NCBI GenBank assembly: GCA_032622095.1 | Contig: CP136061.1 | Coordinates: 119,176,754-119,240,753 of the forward strand | Direction of reading: 5' to 3' | DNA from: Siphonodentalium dalli | Lineage: Eukaryota; Mollusca; Scaphopoda; Gadilida; Siphonodentaliidae | Length of the DNA: 64,000 nt | Shown here: positions 47,436-59,689 of the stretch, in pieces | Layout: every line of letters starts with the position of its first letter | Numbering within the stretch: position 1 is the stretch's first letter | Notes under the pieces: generated by a model | What the model was told of the DNA's origin: nothing | The model's database searches: none | Seen by the model: only the letters and a program-made list of their open reading frames with translations | Translations under genes and position numbers: made by a program

Positions 47436-48080
47436 GGGTGCTAGCATACCCCCACCGTGGCAAATTCAACCCGCATTATCCGTAAACCCAACAAAAAAAG
47501 ATTTTTAATTTTAAAGAAAAATTTGGATTAATAATATCGATATGGTGTCGCAAGAAGCTTGTACAGAAAAAAAGACGGACGGACCAAAAACTGGTAAAAT
47601 TCATTGATCCGAACCCATATTCGAAGAAACTGGAAAATATCCTAACTTGATAGCATCCACACACAAAAAATCCCAAAATTTTCTAAGTCAAAATAAGTCG
47701 AAAATGAAGTGTAATGTTAGGAAAAACAGTCCGAGCCACCCCTGAGCCACATAATGTAGAGAGGGTGTTGTGAGAAGCATGTATACCAAACATTGAAATC
47801 GGTTCATATTTGTTAAAGTTATTAAGTCGGACAGAATTTTCTAAGTCAAAATAAGACGAAAAGTAAGGCGTAACTTAAAAAAAGAAAGTCGGACCGCACC
47901 GCAATTAGCATCATGCGGATAGGCGGTCCTAAGGAGATTGCATACAACAAATTATTGAAATCGGTTCATAGTTGTTCGAGTTATGAGGTCGGACGGACGG
48001 ACACACGGAGGGAGAAAGTGTGACGGACGGACGGACGCAGTCAATCCAGTATACCCCCCATTTTATATGGGGGTATAACT
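47436..48080. mobile_element. Non-autonomous repeat ending in GGACGGAC and a GGGGGTATA hairpin
   Basis: Begins gctagcatacccccacc and ends with a run of ggacggac units, then gtatacccccattttatatg-type hairpin and gggggtataa. Two internal blocks share ttgaaatcggttcat..ttgtt. Elements with this terminal hairpin and GGACGGAC run are common in marine invertebrate genomes; I cannot name the family. No coding capacity. Confidence 0.55.
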
Positions 48081-48181
48081 AAATGAAAACATCACCGCCT
48101 ACTTTTCTCAAGGTTGTTACCAGAAACACAGGGTAATTTGTCATTTGGGCCATTAGTAAAATTACCTTTCTATCTGTCTTT

Positions 48182-49640
48182 TAGAACAGGGTATATTGCT
48201 GTCGTTTTCTTCTTAACTATATCAGGAATAGTCCTCTCCTCAACTCTATACAGATAATGGAGTCTGTTTCTCCTGAAATAAACAATGGTTGTACAGGGTG
48301 TGATCGTAAGGGGGTTTGGTCAATGCATTGTATGGTAGAGTTTGAAAAGGCCATATCTATGATATCAGAACAGTACTTAGGGAAAGTTATGTCATAGAGC
48401 TAAAACAAATAGCAAAATTCATACTGACGAACAAAGGCTGAAAGTAACAATTGTTTTCTTAAATTTGATGTGAAAAATTAGGAATGTACCACTCAGATAG
48501 ATACAAGTAGAATTTTCAGAAGCAGAGTAATTCAAGTTATCTAATTGAAGTAATGATGTGATTTTGTTTGTTCAATCTCAATTTACTATTTACTAGGGAG
48601 CAAAATATTCTCTTGAAATAGCTTATTTGGTAAATGTCATATTAATATTGTCATATCGTGCATATAAAAAACGTTCACTAACTATTGAGAGGGTTGTCAT
48701 TCCGTTTTTTCTGCCGTTTGATGGTCATTTTTGTCGGGATCAGGAATGAAATTAATTCTTATGTAAAATCCTATGATATTGCATTATTAATACTGCTGAA
48801 ATATTAATGATACATGTGATCAACATTTCTATATTTCGATGGACTATGTCATCCTTGCATAGAACAAGATTGTCACATACTTGCATAGAACATGGATATG
48901 ACCATCTTGACATTTTGGGAATTCCATTTAAAGTCATGTTTACTTGTCATTCCATTTTATTGCCAATCCAGGCGATATACTAATTGAAAAATCATAGTAC
49001 ATTATTAATAAAGTGTGGCCAGGAAACAGGCCATTGTCGTCAATCATGGACCATAAAATGAACGAGAATGAAAGCCACATTATGGTTGCCTGGAGAGGAC
49101 TTAGTCTGACCTATTGACACAATTTATGATTTTGCCCAGCCTAAAATGGATGCATTTGCATTTCATATAGTATGCCAACAATTTAAATAACCAGGAAAGA
49201 CATATTATGTATCCGTGAGTGTATGGCAAGCTTTTGAATACGAAACTGCGAAATTATAGTATTTTCATGCAAACAACTACACCAAAAACCTATTATTGAT
49301 AATTTCTTCTGGCATATACAAATATGAATAATAAATAAAACTTATTGTCTAACTAACCTTCAGTTGAAAAACTCGATGTCCATGGTATTTTTGGTTCTGC
49401 ATCTGTTATTGGATGTTCATCAACTTGGTGGTCTGATATAGGTGGAAACTGACTCAATTCATTCAATGACCAATGTAGCAGCGCTGGCATAGCACACATA
49501 TTATAAAGAACGTTATGAGTAAATGTTCTGACATTATAAGTAAATGTTCTGATATTTACTTATGAGGGTTTAAACTGATAAATCCATGTAATTAATTCCC
49601 TTACTTAAAAAACTGTCGACCATTCAATGAAGAACATTAA
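48182..49640 (+). repeat. Segmental duplication, copy 1
   Basis: Collinear with 50817-52880 (for example tattgctgtcgtt...tcctctcctcaactc and gaaaaactcgatg.ccatggta). Diverged throughout. The other copy contains an extra ~620 bp (51181-51800) with a Harbinger exon. Confidence 0.8.
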
Positions 49641-49727
49641 TTGATTTAAAATAAATTACTAATCCACTTAAACTACAATTTCTTGCTACTTTATTAACTA
49701 AATTGAAACCCTGATAAATATAAGTAA

Positions 49728-50257
49728 TTAAAGATACGGGCGGTGTTGGCGGTGGGTATGCTGCTAAAATACTCACCTCCATCAAAAACCGCGCCATAAA
49801 CATAAAGAATAGTAAAATATAGACAGACTTTGTTCTTATACCATTCAGAAATATGGCATAAACAGTATGTTATTGTCAATTGTTTTCCCTTCGTTATGTA
49901 AACAAAAGCAAAACACGTTACGTTTCCTGGCTTTTGTTTAGATCCGGATATGATAAACATAAAGAGCGTTATTTGTTACTGTTTTTCTGATATGGAAATA
50001 ATAAAGAGCGTTTATATCATTTTTGTGTGATTTACCAATAGAATTGCGCTGTGTTATGTAAACCGAAGCACAACTTTTGTAACACGAGCAGGCTGTTGTT
50101 TACGTCCACCATCGTAGGTCTTGACGATAATATACTATTTACGCGCTGATTATGTTTGGCATATGAACAAAACTATATATATTTTAGTATTCCTTCTGTT
50201 GGTGGCGATTTGAACAAATATGAACATTTCTGCAACGAACGCCGCCCGTGCCTTTAA
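49728..50257 (+). mobile_element. MITE family copy 2, TTAA type
   Basis: TTAA at 49728-49731 and 50254-50257. Terminal inverted repeats begin AG(A/G)(T/C)ACGGGCGG(T/C)GTT. Contains the ATAAAGAGCG pair (49959-50010, 42 bp apart). TTAA targets point to piggyBac or Kolobok mobilisation. Sequence follows copies 1 and 3 with many differences. Confidence 0.8.
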
Positions 50258-50816
50258 AATTGCATGTATGCTCGTGCTCGTATGCCTATTTTCATATTGA
50301 GTTCATTAACAAGACATGACACATATCATCATTAACTTAAGGCTAAATTTTCCAATTGGCAGCATAATAACGGTCGGAATTATAGCAGCTTTAAAAAAAA
50401 AGCTGCTATAAGTGTACAAATCATGGAAAAAGAGGGGTAGGTCCCCAATTGGTCGGAGGCAAATATTATTGTTTTTGCACGTGATGGGTACCTGGTTGGG
50501 CGGATGTTTTTTTGCACACATGTGTAATTTGCAGACCCTCAGATGCATTTCTCAATCATATGAGAGTCCTCGGTGTTGTATACATGCCATGCATTGTCAT
50601 TTTTACAATATCTACTCACTGGCAACAAATTGTTAAAATTCGAAAGATACATACACATTTATCGGAAATTCGGACTCGCGAATGTCGTTCCAGTGCATAC
50701 ATCATAGCTTTATTATCGTATACTATACATGGTGTATACAGGGGTGCACGCAGATACAACGGAGCATGTACATGAGTACACCAAATCAATAGTTTATTTG
50801 TAATAAATATGGTCTT

Positions 50817-52880
50817 TTAGGACATGATACATTGCTGTCGTTGTCTTCTTAGCTATACCAGCAATAGTCCTCTCCTCAACTCGACAAATAATGGAATGTT
50901 GAAGGGGTGTGGTCGTAAGGGGGTTCGTCAATGCATTTTATGGTAGAGTTTGAAAAGGCCATTTCTATGATATCAGAACAGTACTTAGGGAAAGTAATAC
51001 TCAAAGAGATAAAACAAATAGCAAAATTCATACTGACTAAGAAAGGCTGAGAGTAACAACTGTTTTCTAAAATTTGAGGTGAAAAATGAGGAATGTACCA
51101 CTGAGATAGATCATTAGTAGAATTTTCAGAAGCAGATTGATTTATCTAATTGAAGTTATGATGGGATTTTGTTTGTTCACAAGCGGAATATCTGAAACGA
51201 GCAAATTAGGCATGGTCGGCTCTTCAATTGTCATTATTTGCGATTTAGGCCCAATCGGATGATATCTCAAACAAATAACTGATTTCAATTATTTTTCGTA
51301 TATGACTTTTGATGCAATATGCGGTTTTTGATATATAAAGAAATCAAATATCTTCGTTACCGTACATCTTTCCAGAGCATATACAATCCGTTTATTAGTA
51401 TATATTTATCAGGCTATTTGCATATCTGCCCCGACATTTTTATGACATCCCACTGATTACATATTTTACAAAAGCTAACCTTTAACTGACCTGTAATTAC
51501 CATCAACCAAAGCAAGTAGTTGGATGCTGAAGAATTTCTTGTAATTGAAATATTCGGAGCCAGATTGTTGTGGTTTCTTGATAGCGATATGTTTTCCAGC
51601 AAGGGCTGCAATACAAAATGGTTAATCCCATCTTCTGTCAAATTCACTTGAAACTTCCTTCCATTATGCTGTTGTAGAAGGTGCCGGAATAATATGGCAT
51701 GGCATTTGTGATTAAAAGAATTCAAAATAGTTCTGTATTTGGTTGTCTTACATTTAGAGTGCAATGAGTATAGTCATATCTTTTTCTAGTAATCCATAGT
51801 TCAAGCTCAATTTACTATTTAGTAGCGAGCAAAACATTCTCTTGAAATAGCTGATTCGGTATATATGTCATCGTTAATATGTCATATCGTGCATATAAAA
51901 CAAGTTCACGAACTATAGAGAGGATTTTCACTCGGGTGTTTTATGCAGTTTAATTGTCATTTTTGTCGAGATCTGGAATGAAATTGATACTTATGTAAAA
52001 TCCTGTGATTTGCATTATTAACTGAAATATTAATAATACATGTGATCAACATGTCTATATTTCGATTGACTATGTCACCCCTGCATAGAACAATATATGA
52101 CAATCCTTGTGGGAATTCCATTTAAAGTCATGTTAACTTGTAACTCCATTTTGTGATTGCCAATCCAGGCGTTTACTAATTTAAAATCATAGCACAGTAT
52201 TAATACAGCGTGGCCAGGAAACAAACATTGTCGTCAATCACGGACCATGAAATAAGCAAGAATAAAAGCCCCTTTCTGGTTGCCTGGAAAGGACTTAGTC
52301 TGACTTGTTGAAACAATTTATGATTTTGCGCATATGCCCAGCCTAAAATGAATGCATTTTCATTTCATATAGTCTGTCAACAATTTAAATAACCAGAAAA
52401 GATATCTTATGTGTCCATGAGCGTATAGAAGGCTTTTGAATCCGAAATTGCGAAATTATAGTATTTTCATGAACACAATTAAAAAAACACTGAATAATAT
52501 ATAAAACTTGTTAAGAGACAATTGTCTAACTAACGATCAGTTGAAAAACTCGATGCCCATGGTATCTTTGGTACTGTATCTGTTATTGAATGCTCATCAA
52601 CTTGGTGGTCTAATAAGATGGAAACTGACTTATTTAATTCATTGATTAAACAAATGTAGCAGATCTGGCATAGCATCTATCTGCTTGAAACCCTGGATAA
52701 TGTTATGAGTAAATGTTTTGACTTTTACTTTTGATGGTTTAAACTGATAAATCCATGTAATTCCCTTACATAAAACAACTGTCGACCATTCAATGAAGAG
52801 CATTAACTGATTAAAATAAATTGCTAATCTACCTACTGCAATATTTCTTGCTACTGTATCGACTGGGTTGAAACCTTTAT
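50817..52880 (+). repeat. Segmental duplication, copy 2
   Basis: Diverged partner of 48182-49640, interrupted by 51181-51800. No host gene recognised in either copy. Confidence 0.8.
51491..51690 (-). pseudogene. Harbinger transposase first exon, second copy
   Basis: More complete than 46211-46351: APSTTA, stop, WKEVSSEFDRRWD, stop, [43 protein letters not shown] and a GTCAG donor at 51491, in the phase that matches the second exon at 45263. The two in-frame stops stand where Glu/Gln and Tyr/Asn are expected. The first catalytic Asp is again Ala (ALAGKH). No second exon was found between 50,260 and 51,480. Confidence 0.65.
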
Positions 52881-53370
52881 CAATATTAAATATGTTTAGT
52901 ACCTTACGTATGATTTTATGCCAACTTGGATATTGAGTTCACTAACATGACAATGATACACATCTCCCGTGATTGTATCGGGTCAGCTTTTCATACCATA
53001 TTATTTCAAATGTCAGTTAATATATCTGGTTAATATGATAAAACAGCATTTGCTAATTGAAGGTATACTAATAAATAAGTCAAAATCACAACAGCGCTAC
53101 TTTTTGGGACTGATGCAACCTTGTTATCTTTGGTTTCTGTTTCTTCACGATGGCCATCTGACAAAATGAAACTTATTTCATTCAATCAATCATTACTGAC
53201 GGAATAACACTCAACCCGTTTTCAGCATCATAATATTATCAAAGCAAAATAAATATTAGTGACAATTTTTAAGACCATAATAAACGTTTCAACAATTACT
53301 AAATTTCCATTATAATTAGTATCCGTCCTATAATGATACAGCCAGTTAAGTACTGGAAACTCCAACCCAC

Positions 53371-53444
53371 CTCCATTTGCCACACTATGTCCGTTAGCCA
53401 CCAGTTCAACCGTCAATGTCACTGCCGTTGAATCCATTTGTTAT
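53371..53444 (-). CDS. Possible first coding exon, unknown gene
   Basis: A long T-run and CAG precede 53444; ATG at 53437-53435 opens MDSTAVTLTVELVANGHSVA and a GTGGGT donor follows 53371. No later exon recognised. Confidence 0.3.
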
Positions 53445-54603
53445 CTGAAAAAAAAACAATAGACTTGGTAAATTTCAAGGCCTGGATTGTTAACCTGATA
53501 TTTCCTTCCCATTGAACGAATTTGTGAAAATACGCACATAATCGATCTATAAAGTGAAATAGGTACATAATGTGATCATTTGATTCTGAAAGAAGATACT
53601 GGAGCCATGTCCGTTATTTCGTTTTATGGCGAGGGCCACTGTGAAAACAAGATAGTAAACCTGAAAATTCTTTTTGGCTCGTTTGTGTCATTGTCCGCAC
53701 ATAATCTGCGTAGAATTGCGACTAAAACGATCTCATTTTGAGCACATTATCGACTCAAAATGAAGCGATTCTCAGTAGATTATATACATAATACCAGTTT
53801 TATTATAAGCAGATTATGTTCGGTTTTCGGGAGAACAGGCTGGAATTCGAACTCTTTTTTTATAATATTACTGACAACGCCCCGTGTGTGCCCGGGGTAG
53901 AATATGCCACAGCGAGGGGTAAATAATCCCCTGATGTGACGCCATGATGCCGTGGAGTGAATCCTTTGAGGTTTGGTGTAGGAGTCGTGATGGAACTATG
54001 GTGGTCGTACCACGTGAGGCACCGACCAACGGGTACGACTCAGATCATGGTCCACTTTAGTCCTACATCTATTGGGGACGGGTGGCTGAATTGACCCGGC
54101 TCAATAAATCGGCTGGTCACGCCTCTTCACAATGTTTCAGATTGAATTTGCGTTATATGTTGAATTGTTCGTCTGATGTTTGAAATACTATTTTCTGCTT
54201 TTCACGTATGTTTCGGTGCTCGCCTGTATTTTTGGTGTTCGTCCTATTGATTGTTAATCGTGTATTGTTCACACCTGTCACACTGTGGTGAGGCACCGGG
54301 AGGCTGCTACATGATATGGCCCAATGGGCCAGATCTTCAGCTATGTACCGGTCTTTGGTCCGACCAGAATTCGAAGTGTAGTACGCGGCGGCTGCTGGGC
54401 TAGTTGTCTATTTTTTTTCTTTTTGTTATATGGCAATTCAAACCAGAAACCACGACCTGATCGTAAGAATGATGACACCTGTATTTGTCATTGATTAGAC
54501 ACTTCAAAGTATTGCTGGACAATTAAAATTTGTCAAAACGATCAGGACCGACTATCTCCTGATTGAATGTTCAAAGAAAGTTCAAGCTGATGCTTTGTTG
54601 CAG

Positions 54604-55028
54604 TTAACCCTTTACCTAACAGAACGGCCCTGTGCCAATGCATTCTCTTATATATGCGAGTCGACCATAGGTCGCCTCGCATATATAAGAGAATGCATTG
54701 GCTAAACACATATTAAAAATGATAAAATTGTTAAAGAATGTAGAAAAATATTATAATTTTTTTTTAAATGTAAGAAAAAATTCTAAAATTGTTAAAGAAT
54801 GTAAGTAGGCCAATGCATTCTCTTATATATGCGAGGTGACCTATGTTCGACTCGCATATATAAGAGAATGCATTGGCACAGGGCATAACTGTAACCATCA
54901 CAATGTGGTCAATGAACCGGTTCCAATGATATCCATGTGTATGGTGTTATTGAGACAGACCGAAGATATTTTAGGCTGTTGAAGCTTTATTTGGGCGTTT
55001 TTGGCCGGTTTGTTGGGTAAAGGGTTAA
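54604..55028. mobile_element. TTAA MITE with nested hairpins, inserted in LINE ORF1
   Basis: TTAA at 54604-54607 and 55025-55028; terminal repeats CCCTTTACCTAAC and GTTGGGTAAAGGG. Excision with one TTAA rejoins the LINE reading frame (Leu-Leu-Gln-Leu-Arg-Ala), which proves the boundaries. Inside is a four-arm palindrome (see 54627-54884). No coding capacity. Confidence 0.9.
54627..54884. repeat. Two 27-bp hairpins facing each other within a larger inverted repeat
   Basis: The 27-base arm GCCAATGCATTCTCTTATAT..(to 54660) is followed by a 15-base loop and its exact complement (54676-54702). The same hairpin recurs at 54809-54835 / 54851-54877 with a different 15-base loop. The outer arms extend by GCCCTGT (54627-54633) and ACAGGGC (54878-54884). 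Any arm can pair with two partners. Confidence 0.93.
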
Positions 55029-55828
55029 GAGCTATTGCACAAACAACAGTCAAGGTTGCTCTTCACAAAACAGTGAATATTAGCAGAGCAGTTTTAAGAA
55101 CCCACGATACTCTTATGAGTCGGAGATATTGGCTGGGTTGGCACCACAGGGAGTTACTGATGTTCGCAGATTTTTCTTAGATCAGTTGATGGACAAAAAG
55201 TTATGTTTTGACTTTTAATCGGTGCGAACATCCGCCGGCATTGAAATTTGGATATTTGAAGATAGATTTGTCTACATATGTTCCAAATCCCTTACTATGG
55301 TTTAAATTTCAGGGGTATGGTCATGGCCAGTAACATTGAAAAAGTGAAGAAACCATATGTACACGCTGTTCTGTTTCTGGTCTTGATCATAAGGAATGTT
55401 CGAACTCTCAAGGTCCACATGCTGCAATGGATCGTTCATGTTCCATTTGGGACTATGAATTCAAGATTCAACGATGTAAAGCTGAGAAGCATCTATCATA
55501 TATAGTAAATATAAATAGTTGGTCCTCAACCATCCATTCAACAGGTCATATACTCAGTAATCGTTTCTTGCGATTTTGACCTGAGCATGCGCAGTCTAAC
55601 TATCGGTTACTTCCTACAACGGAAATCCTTCCACTTACGATTGAGTCGTGGTCGGATGAACGTGAAACGTACGATAATCTTAACACGGTTCTGATTGGCT
55701 AATTCACAGTTGAATTCTCTACCCATCCAATGGAATATCTGTAACTGAATTGCGCGTAACTATGTGAATTATCTGACCATACAATATGACCTACAAAATT
55801 AAATTAAATCGCCGAAGCAGAAATAGTT

Positions 55829-56095
55829 ATGCCGGGCGGCAAATGCAAATATAATTCCAACTGGAAGTCTGACCAGCAATACAGTCAATGGTTCAGTGCA
55901 GTAGTCGGCAACACATTCATGGCAAGATGTCGCCTTGGTTTGAAAAAAAATGACTTGTTCAATATGGGCGAATATATATTGAAGTCGCACATGAAAGGGA
56001 CAAAACACCAAACAGCATCTCGCAATAGGCAAACATCGTCCAGAATATCAACCCTCGTGCCCGTTAGCTATCCCACGGGAACTGTCCGCCCGTGA
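55829..56095 (+). pseudogene. BED-type zinc-finger fragment (hAT-like), one ligand lost
   Basis: MPGGKCKYNSNWKSDQQYSQ, WF..V......ARC, GEYILKSHMKGTKHQ fits the N-terminal BED-like finger of hAT-related proteins (F...W...Y..W......A.C..C...F.....G...L..H..G.KH). The usual C-x2-C reads C-R-L-G, so one zinc ligand is Gly. The frame stops at 56093-56095 and nothing further of a transposase is readable, so it is a truncated relic. Confidence 0.5.
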
Positions 56096-58860
56096 CAATT
56101 CAAGCGGTCCAAAATTGAAAGATTTGATAATTGAGTCTAATGCACCGCAGAAGGTCGAAATGAGCAAAAGAATTTGATTGAGACAATGGATGAGAAAAAA
56201 ACAGGAACACTGCCTGAAGAATAACGAACAAAAACTGTTCTGGATATTTCAAATGCAACATTTGGTCATCATTTAATTAAATGCTATGGTTCATAGAAGC
56301 AATATTCCCATATCTCCCGCTCTTTGGTGTAGTCAAACCTAGAACGTGAGTGATCAAATTGGGGGTTCCATTTCTGGCTAAATATATAGCCTATAGAACA
56401 CCATGTCGCTAAACACATTTTGCTACTACATACGTGTATATATGATACATGTGACAACCCAATAATATGTGCAGTTATTTTATGTAAATTACAATACAAT
56501 ATAAATGTATAATATTAATGCTGCAAAGTGATTGGGTGACATGTCATGTGACGTAGTATAGCACATCGTCCAATCCCTTTTGTCACAGTATAGTATACTA
56601 TCTGCAGTCCACATAACTAATATTATAGTAATTTCAAAGGTTAAGTATGAAATCATACTGTTATAATGAGCTATAATGCTATGTTATAGCCCACCATACC
56701 ATGTTACCTAATGTCTTTTGTTACAGTACTGTGAGTATATGTATTAAACATTTGCTTGCCAAATAGTATCTGCTTAAACGTACCGTTATATTTAGTTGTA
56801 CAGGTGCAAGTACTTGTATGGTTAGCTAATTATGATACAACAATAATTAGCCCCATGCTTCAAGGAAACCAGAGCCCATAATCAAGTACATGTACCGGTA
56901 TACTCAACTCTTGGATAACCCTTGACTCTTAGTATTGGTCTCATGGAAAGCCCGTAAAAATTGCCCCCAAATACTCATGGAAACTCCTTGAATTTCATTT
57001 CAAAATTGGTCCAAGAACCCTGAATGCAAAATTTGATGTTAAAAACTACTTTACATATTTCAATGAGCAGCCTTGGTAATTTGTTCGCTATTTATTATCT
57101 ATTCTTGTACTACTTGTATACGTTTTATAGTATGCTTGCACACTAGTCAGTTCTCGAATTTATATTCATGACTCCAAGTGGAAACATTATCTTGGGTGCT
57201 TTTATATACTTTTAATTTTATCCACTGTCTGATGCTTCGCTACAATCTTTTTTAGACATGATTATGTATGTTCTTGATCTTGTTATGGCCTAGCGGCTAA
57301 CACGACGTTAAACAGCCAACCAATCAGTCATGAATGACAACTAACTAACTAACCGTAAACATATCTTATTACTGACAACTAACTAAATGTATCCAACTTT
57401 AGCAAGATGTTTTAGTGATTGTTCAGAAGAATTACACGACCATTTCAATTGGAATAACAGCTCATTAGTAACTTAATTTAACTGAACATCATCGGCCTGA
57501 ACGCCACCATCATCTAATTCATCATCAAGGTTATCTCAAATAAGATTGTCCTCAATTAGAAGACAGAAAAAAGTTCAATAATTACGCCCAATTCATTGTA
57601 AATATTACTGTTCCCTTAAGTGCCAACAATGTATGTGATTAGACCAAGGTCGAAGTGAACATTGAGCATAGGAATTTTGTTAGCATGCAACATGGCTCTA
57701 TAAAGTTTCAAATAATCAATGATACCTGTATATCCAACTCCAAATGTATTCTCAGAATAATATTTGAGATTTGCCATTCGTAATTTTGTATCATTCTGTT
57801 TATAGTGGATTCAAATCAGGACATGAAGATTGTTCATTAAATGATGACTTGTAAACTATTGAAAATAATTTTGTGTTCTTTAGAAATTTTAAATATATGT
57901 AAATGACTTTGGTCTGTTTGCAAAGTTACTCAGTATATTAGCATAAGGTTGAACAGATATTAGGACAGTTTGAGTAATATTCACCGTTTATATCATATGC
58001 CTAGGCCACCCATTTTGACGATGCACTGTTTCTTATCATCGAGAAATCTCTGTTGAGTACAAGAACCAGTAGAGCAGATGGGTTACAATATACGGCGCAT
58101 TGTTATCTCATTGTCACCCGTCGTTTCTGAACACGTAAAGCGGTGAGCGGCCTAGCACCTCTCGTGAATCTGATGCAATCCTATCCGAACTAAATAGACC
58201 ATTTATGTGTTGTAGATGTATCACACTACTTCATGTTATTTTGTGGTTATTATTGCTCAATGTGTGGCAAACTTTCAACTACAAGCTCTTGAATTATGGC
58301 TCATGAGAAGGGAAACTACATAATATTGATTTGAGGAATGATTTTGAAATTTATTTTTACTTAATAAATTGAACGGGTGGTTCCTGCAAGGCATCAGTCC
58401 TAGATGTTTTGGTCAGCTGTAGTGTTTTAGTATGAAATCCTCATACATTGGTGTCAAGTTATCTGATACATATCTCAGTTATTTTAAGAGTTCAGAGAGC
58501 GAGAGAAAGAAATCTGATCGTGCCTGTCTGAACAAAAGCTAATTTAAGGTTAACCAATAATGCTACACTGAAGAAAGTTAACAAAATATCACCTTTTTGA
58601 TATTACTGATAACAGGAAAATAGTAGCCTCACTTGTGAGTTGAACATATTTATCCGAACATGAGCATATGCGAGGGCTATATCTTGGCAATGGTAATATA
58701 TTTTGAAATTGCAGAAAATAATAATCTTAAAAACAGCAAATCACTATGCTATAAATTAAATTCTTCATCTTCATTCATGAAAAGAAAGCTAAGACGATGT
58801 TTCCAGCAACATGAGACACAGTACAATTAAATGCAATCCCAGTAAAAATATCAATGAGGA
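56096..58860. other. Intergenic DNA, no gene seen; SINE/LINE-like tail at 57,290-57,335
   Basis: The stretch gcggctaacacgacgttaaa, cagccaaccaatcagtc near 57,295-57,335 resembles the 3' tails of mollusc SINE/LINE repeats that end in acgttaaac.ccaatcaatca. Otherwise AT-rich with nothing recognisable. Confidence 0.35.
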
Positions 58861-58962
58861 TCAAAAACAGAAGACAATCATATATTTCATTTGACCTAAG
58901 TCAGTTTGGTCCAAAATTACTAGGTTTGTCGATTGTGCATTTCAATGGAGTCACAGACTTAC

Positions 58963-59021
58963 CTTTCCATCATCCCTGGTGTTCAAGATATAAGCTAGAG
59001 GTTCAAGCGCAGCATATTCAG
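58963..59021 (-). CDS. Possible small exon, unknown gene
   Basis: Minus strand: acceptor ccCAG before 59021, donor AAG/GTAAGT after 58963. Entered in phase 1 it encodes EYAALEPLAYILNTRDDGK. Could pair with the exon candidate at 59556-59684 upstream. Confidence 0.3.
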
Positions 59022-59555
59022 CTGGGTTACGTTGTTTTTACGAAATGAGTGGGGTTGGATAGTCAAATCCAGCAGCATGCAGAATCTAGAAAATATGAAA
59101 GAGAAAGCAACTGTATAACATTTAACAGCAATAATAACTGGAAATCAAATCAATCTAATAACACATGTTACCATTATCTTGAAATGTTGGTAAAAATGTG
59201 TCATCAATATATGGCAAATCATTAGAAAAACTATGTTCTTTCTTGAAGATCGTGTACTGAATATTGGCGAAAACCAATGAAATAATCTGATTTATTGTGA
59301 AGCTATAAAAAAAATTCATTGAAACTAAATTGTTCATTTGAACATTAGCCGTTGCTCAATTGAACAAACTAATATAGCTATTGACTTAAAGAGCAGGCAT
59401 GACTAATATTCAAACGTGACCTATTTACACACATGGCTATCTTACAAAACAAATGGGAGATCAACTCCATATCAGTAACGCAAAGTGATGTTGCATAGGA
59501 AACATTGTCAGCTGTGCAAATGTTATAAACAAACTAATCTATGTTGCCAGGACAG

Positions 59556-59684
59556 AGATGGCGATGTCATTCAAACGATTGCCACAAATAGGTACCCATG
59601 ACTTCATTGTTCGGAATAAGTGGTACTCCTCTTCCTTTATGGAAGAAACCAGTCATGAGCAATGTGAGTGATGCAGATGCTTTC
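59556..59684 (-). CDS. Possible exon, unknown gene
   Basis: Minus strand, after a ctttTACAG acceptor. One frame is open for about 38 codons: KASASLTLLMTGFFHKGRGV, PLIPNNEVMGTYLWQSFE, then a stop. The 3' boundary is unclear; a GTACC site lies inside. Not recognised. Confidence 0.3.
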
Positions 59685-59689
59685 CTGTA

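Larger units (their letters stand above)
54430..55506 (+). pseudogene. LINE ORF1 (gag-like, CCHC knuckles), cut by a MITE
   Basis: ATG 54430 starts MAIQTRNHDLIVRMM; TAG at 54496-54498, then TLQSIAGQLKFVKTIRTDYL, LIECSKKVQADALLQ. After the MITE the frame resumes RAIAQTTVKVALHKTVNISR, shifts, EILAGLAPQGVTDVRRFF, then a shifted part with YVPNPLLWFKFQGYGHG and CTRCSVSGLDHKECSNSQGP and HAAMDRSCSIW. That order (LLVE-like strand, HKT.N.SRGV, E.E.L.GL..QGV, PNP..C..C..FGH knuckle, further knuckles) is the ORF1 of I/Jockey-group LINEs, which binds the element RNA. Several knuckle cysteines are lost. At least one stop and two shifts besides the insertion. Confidence 0.65.
53870..55510 (+). mobile_element. 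5' part of a non-LTR retrotransposon (Jockey/I-like), decayed
   Basis: A G+C-rich leader (about 53,870-54,420, with ccccgtgtgtgcccggggta and ccctgatgtgacgcc) precedes a gag-like ORF1. The ORF is interrupted by a MITE. Reverse transcriptase is not seen, so only the 5' part is present or the rest was lost. Assignment of the leader to the LINE rests on position. Confidence 0.55.
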
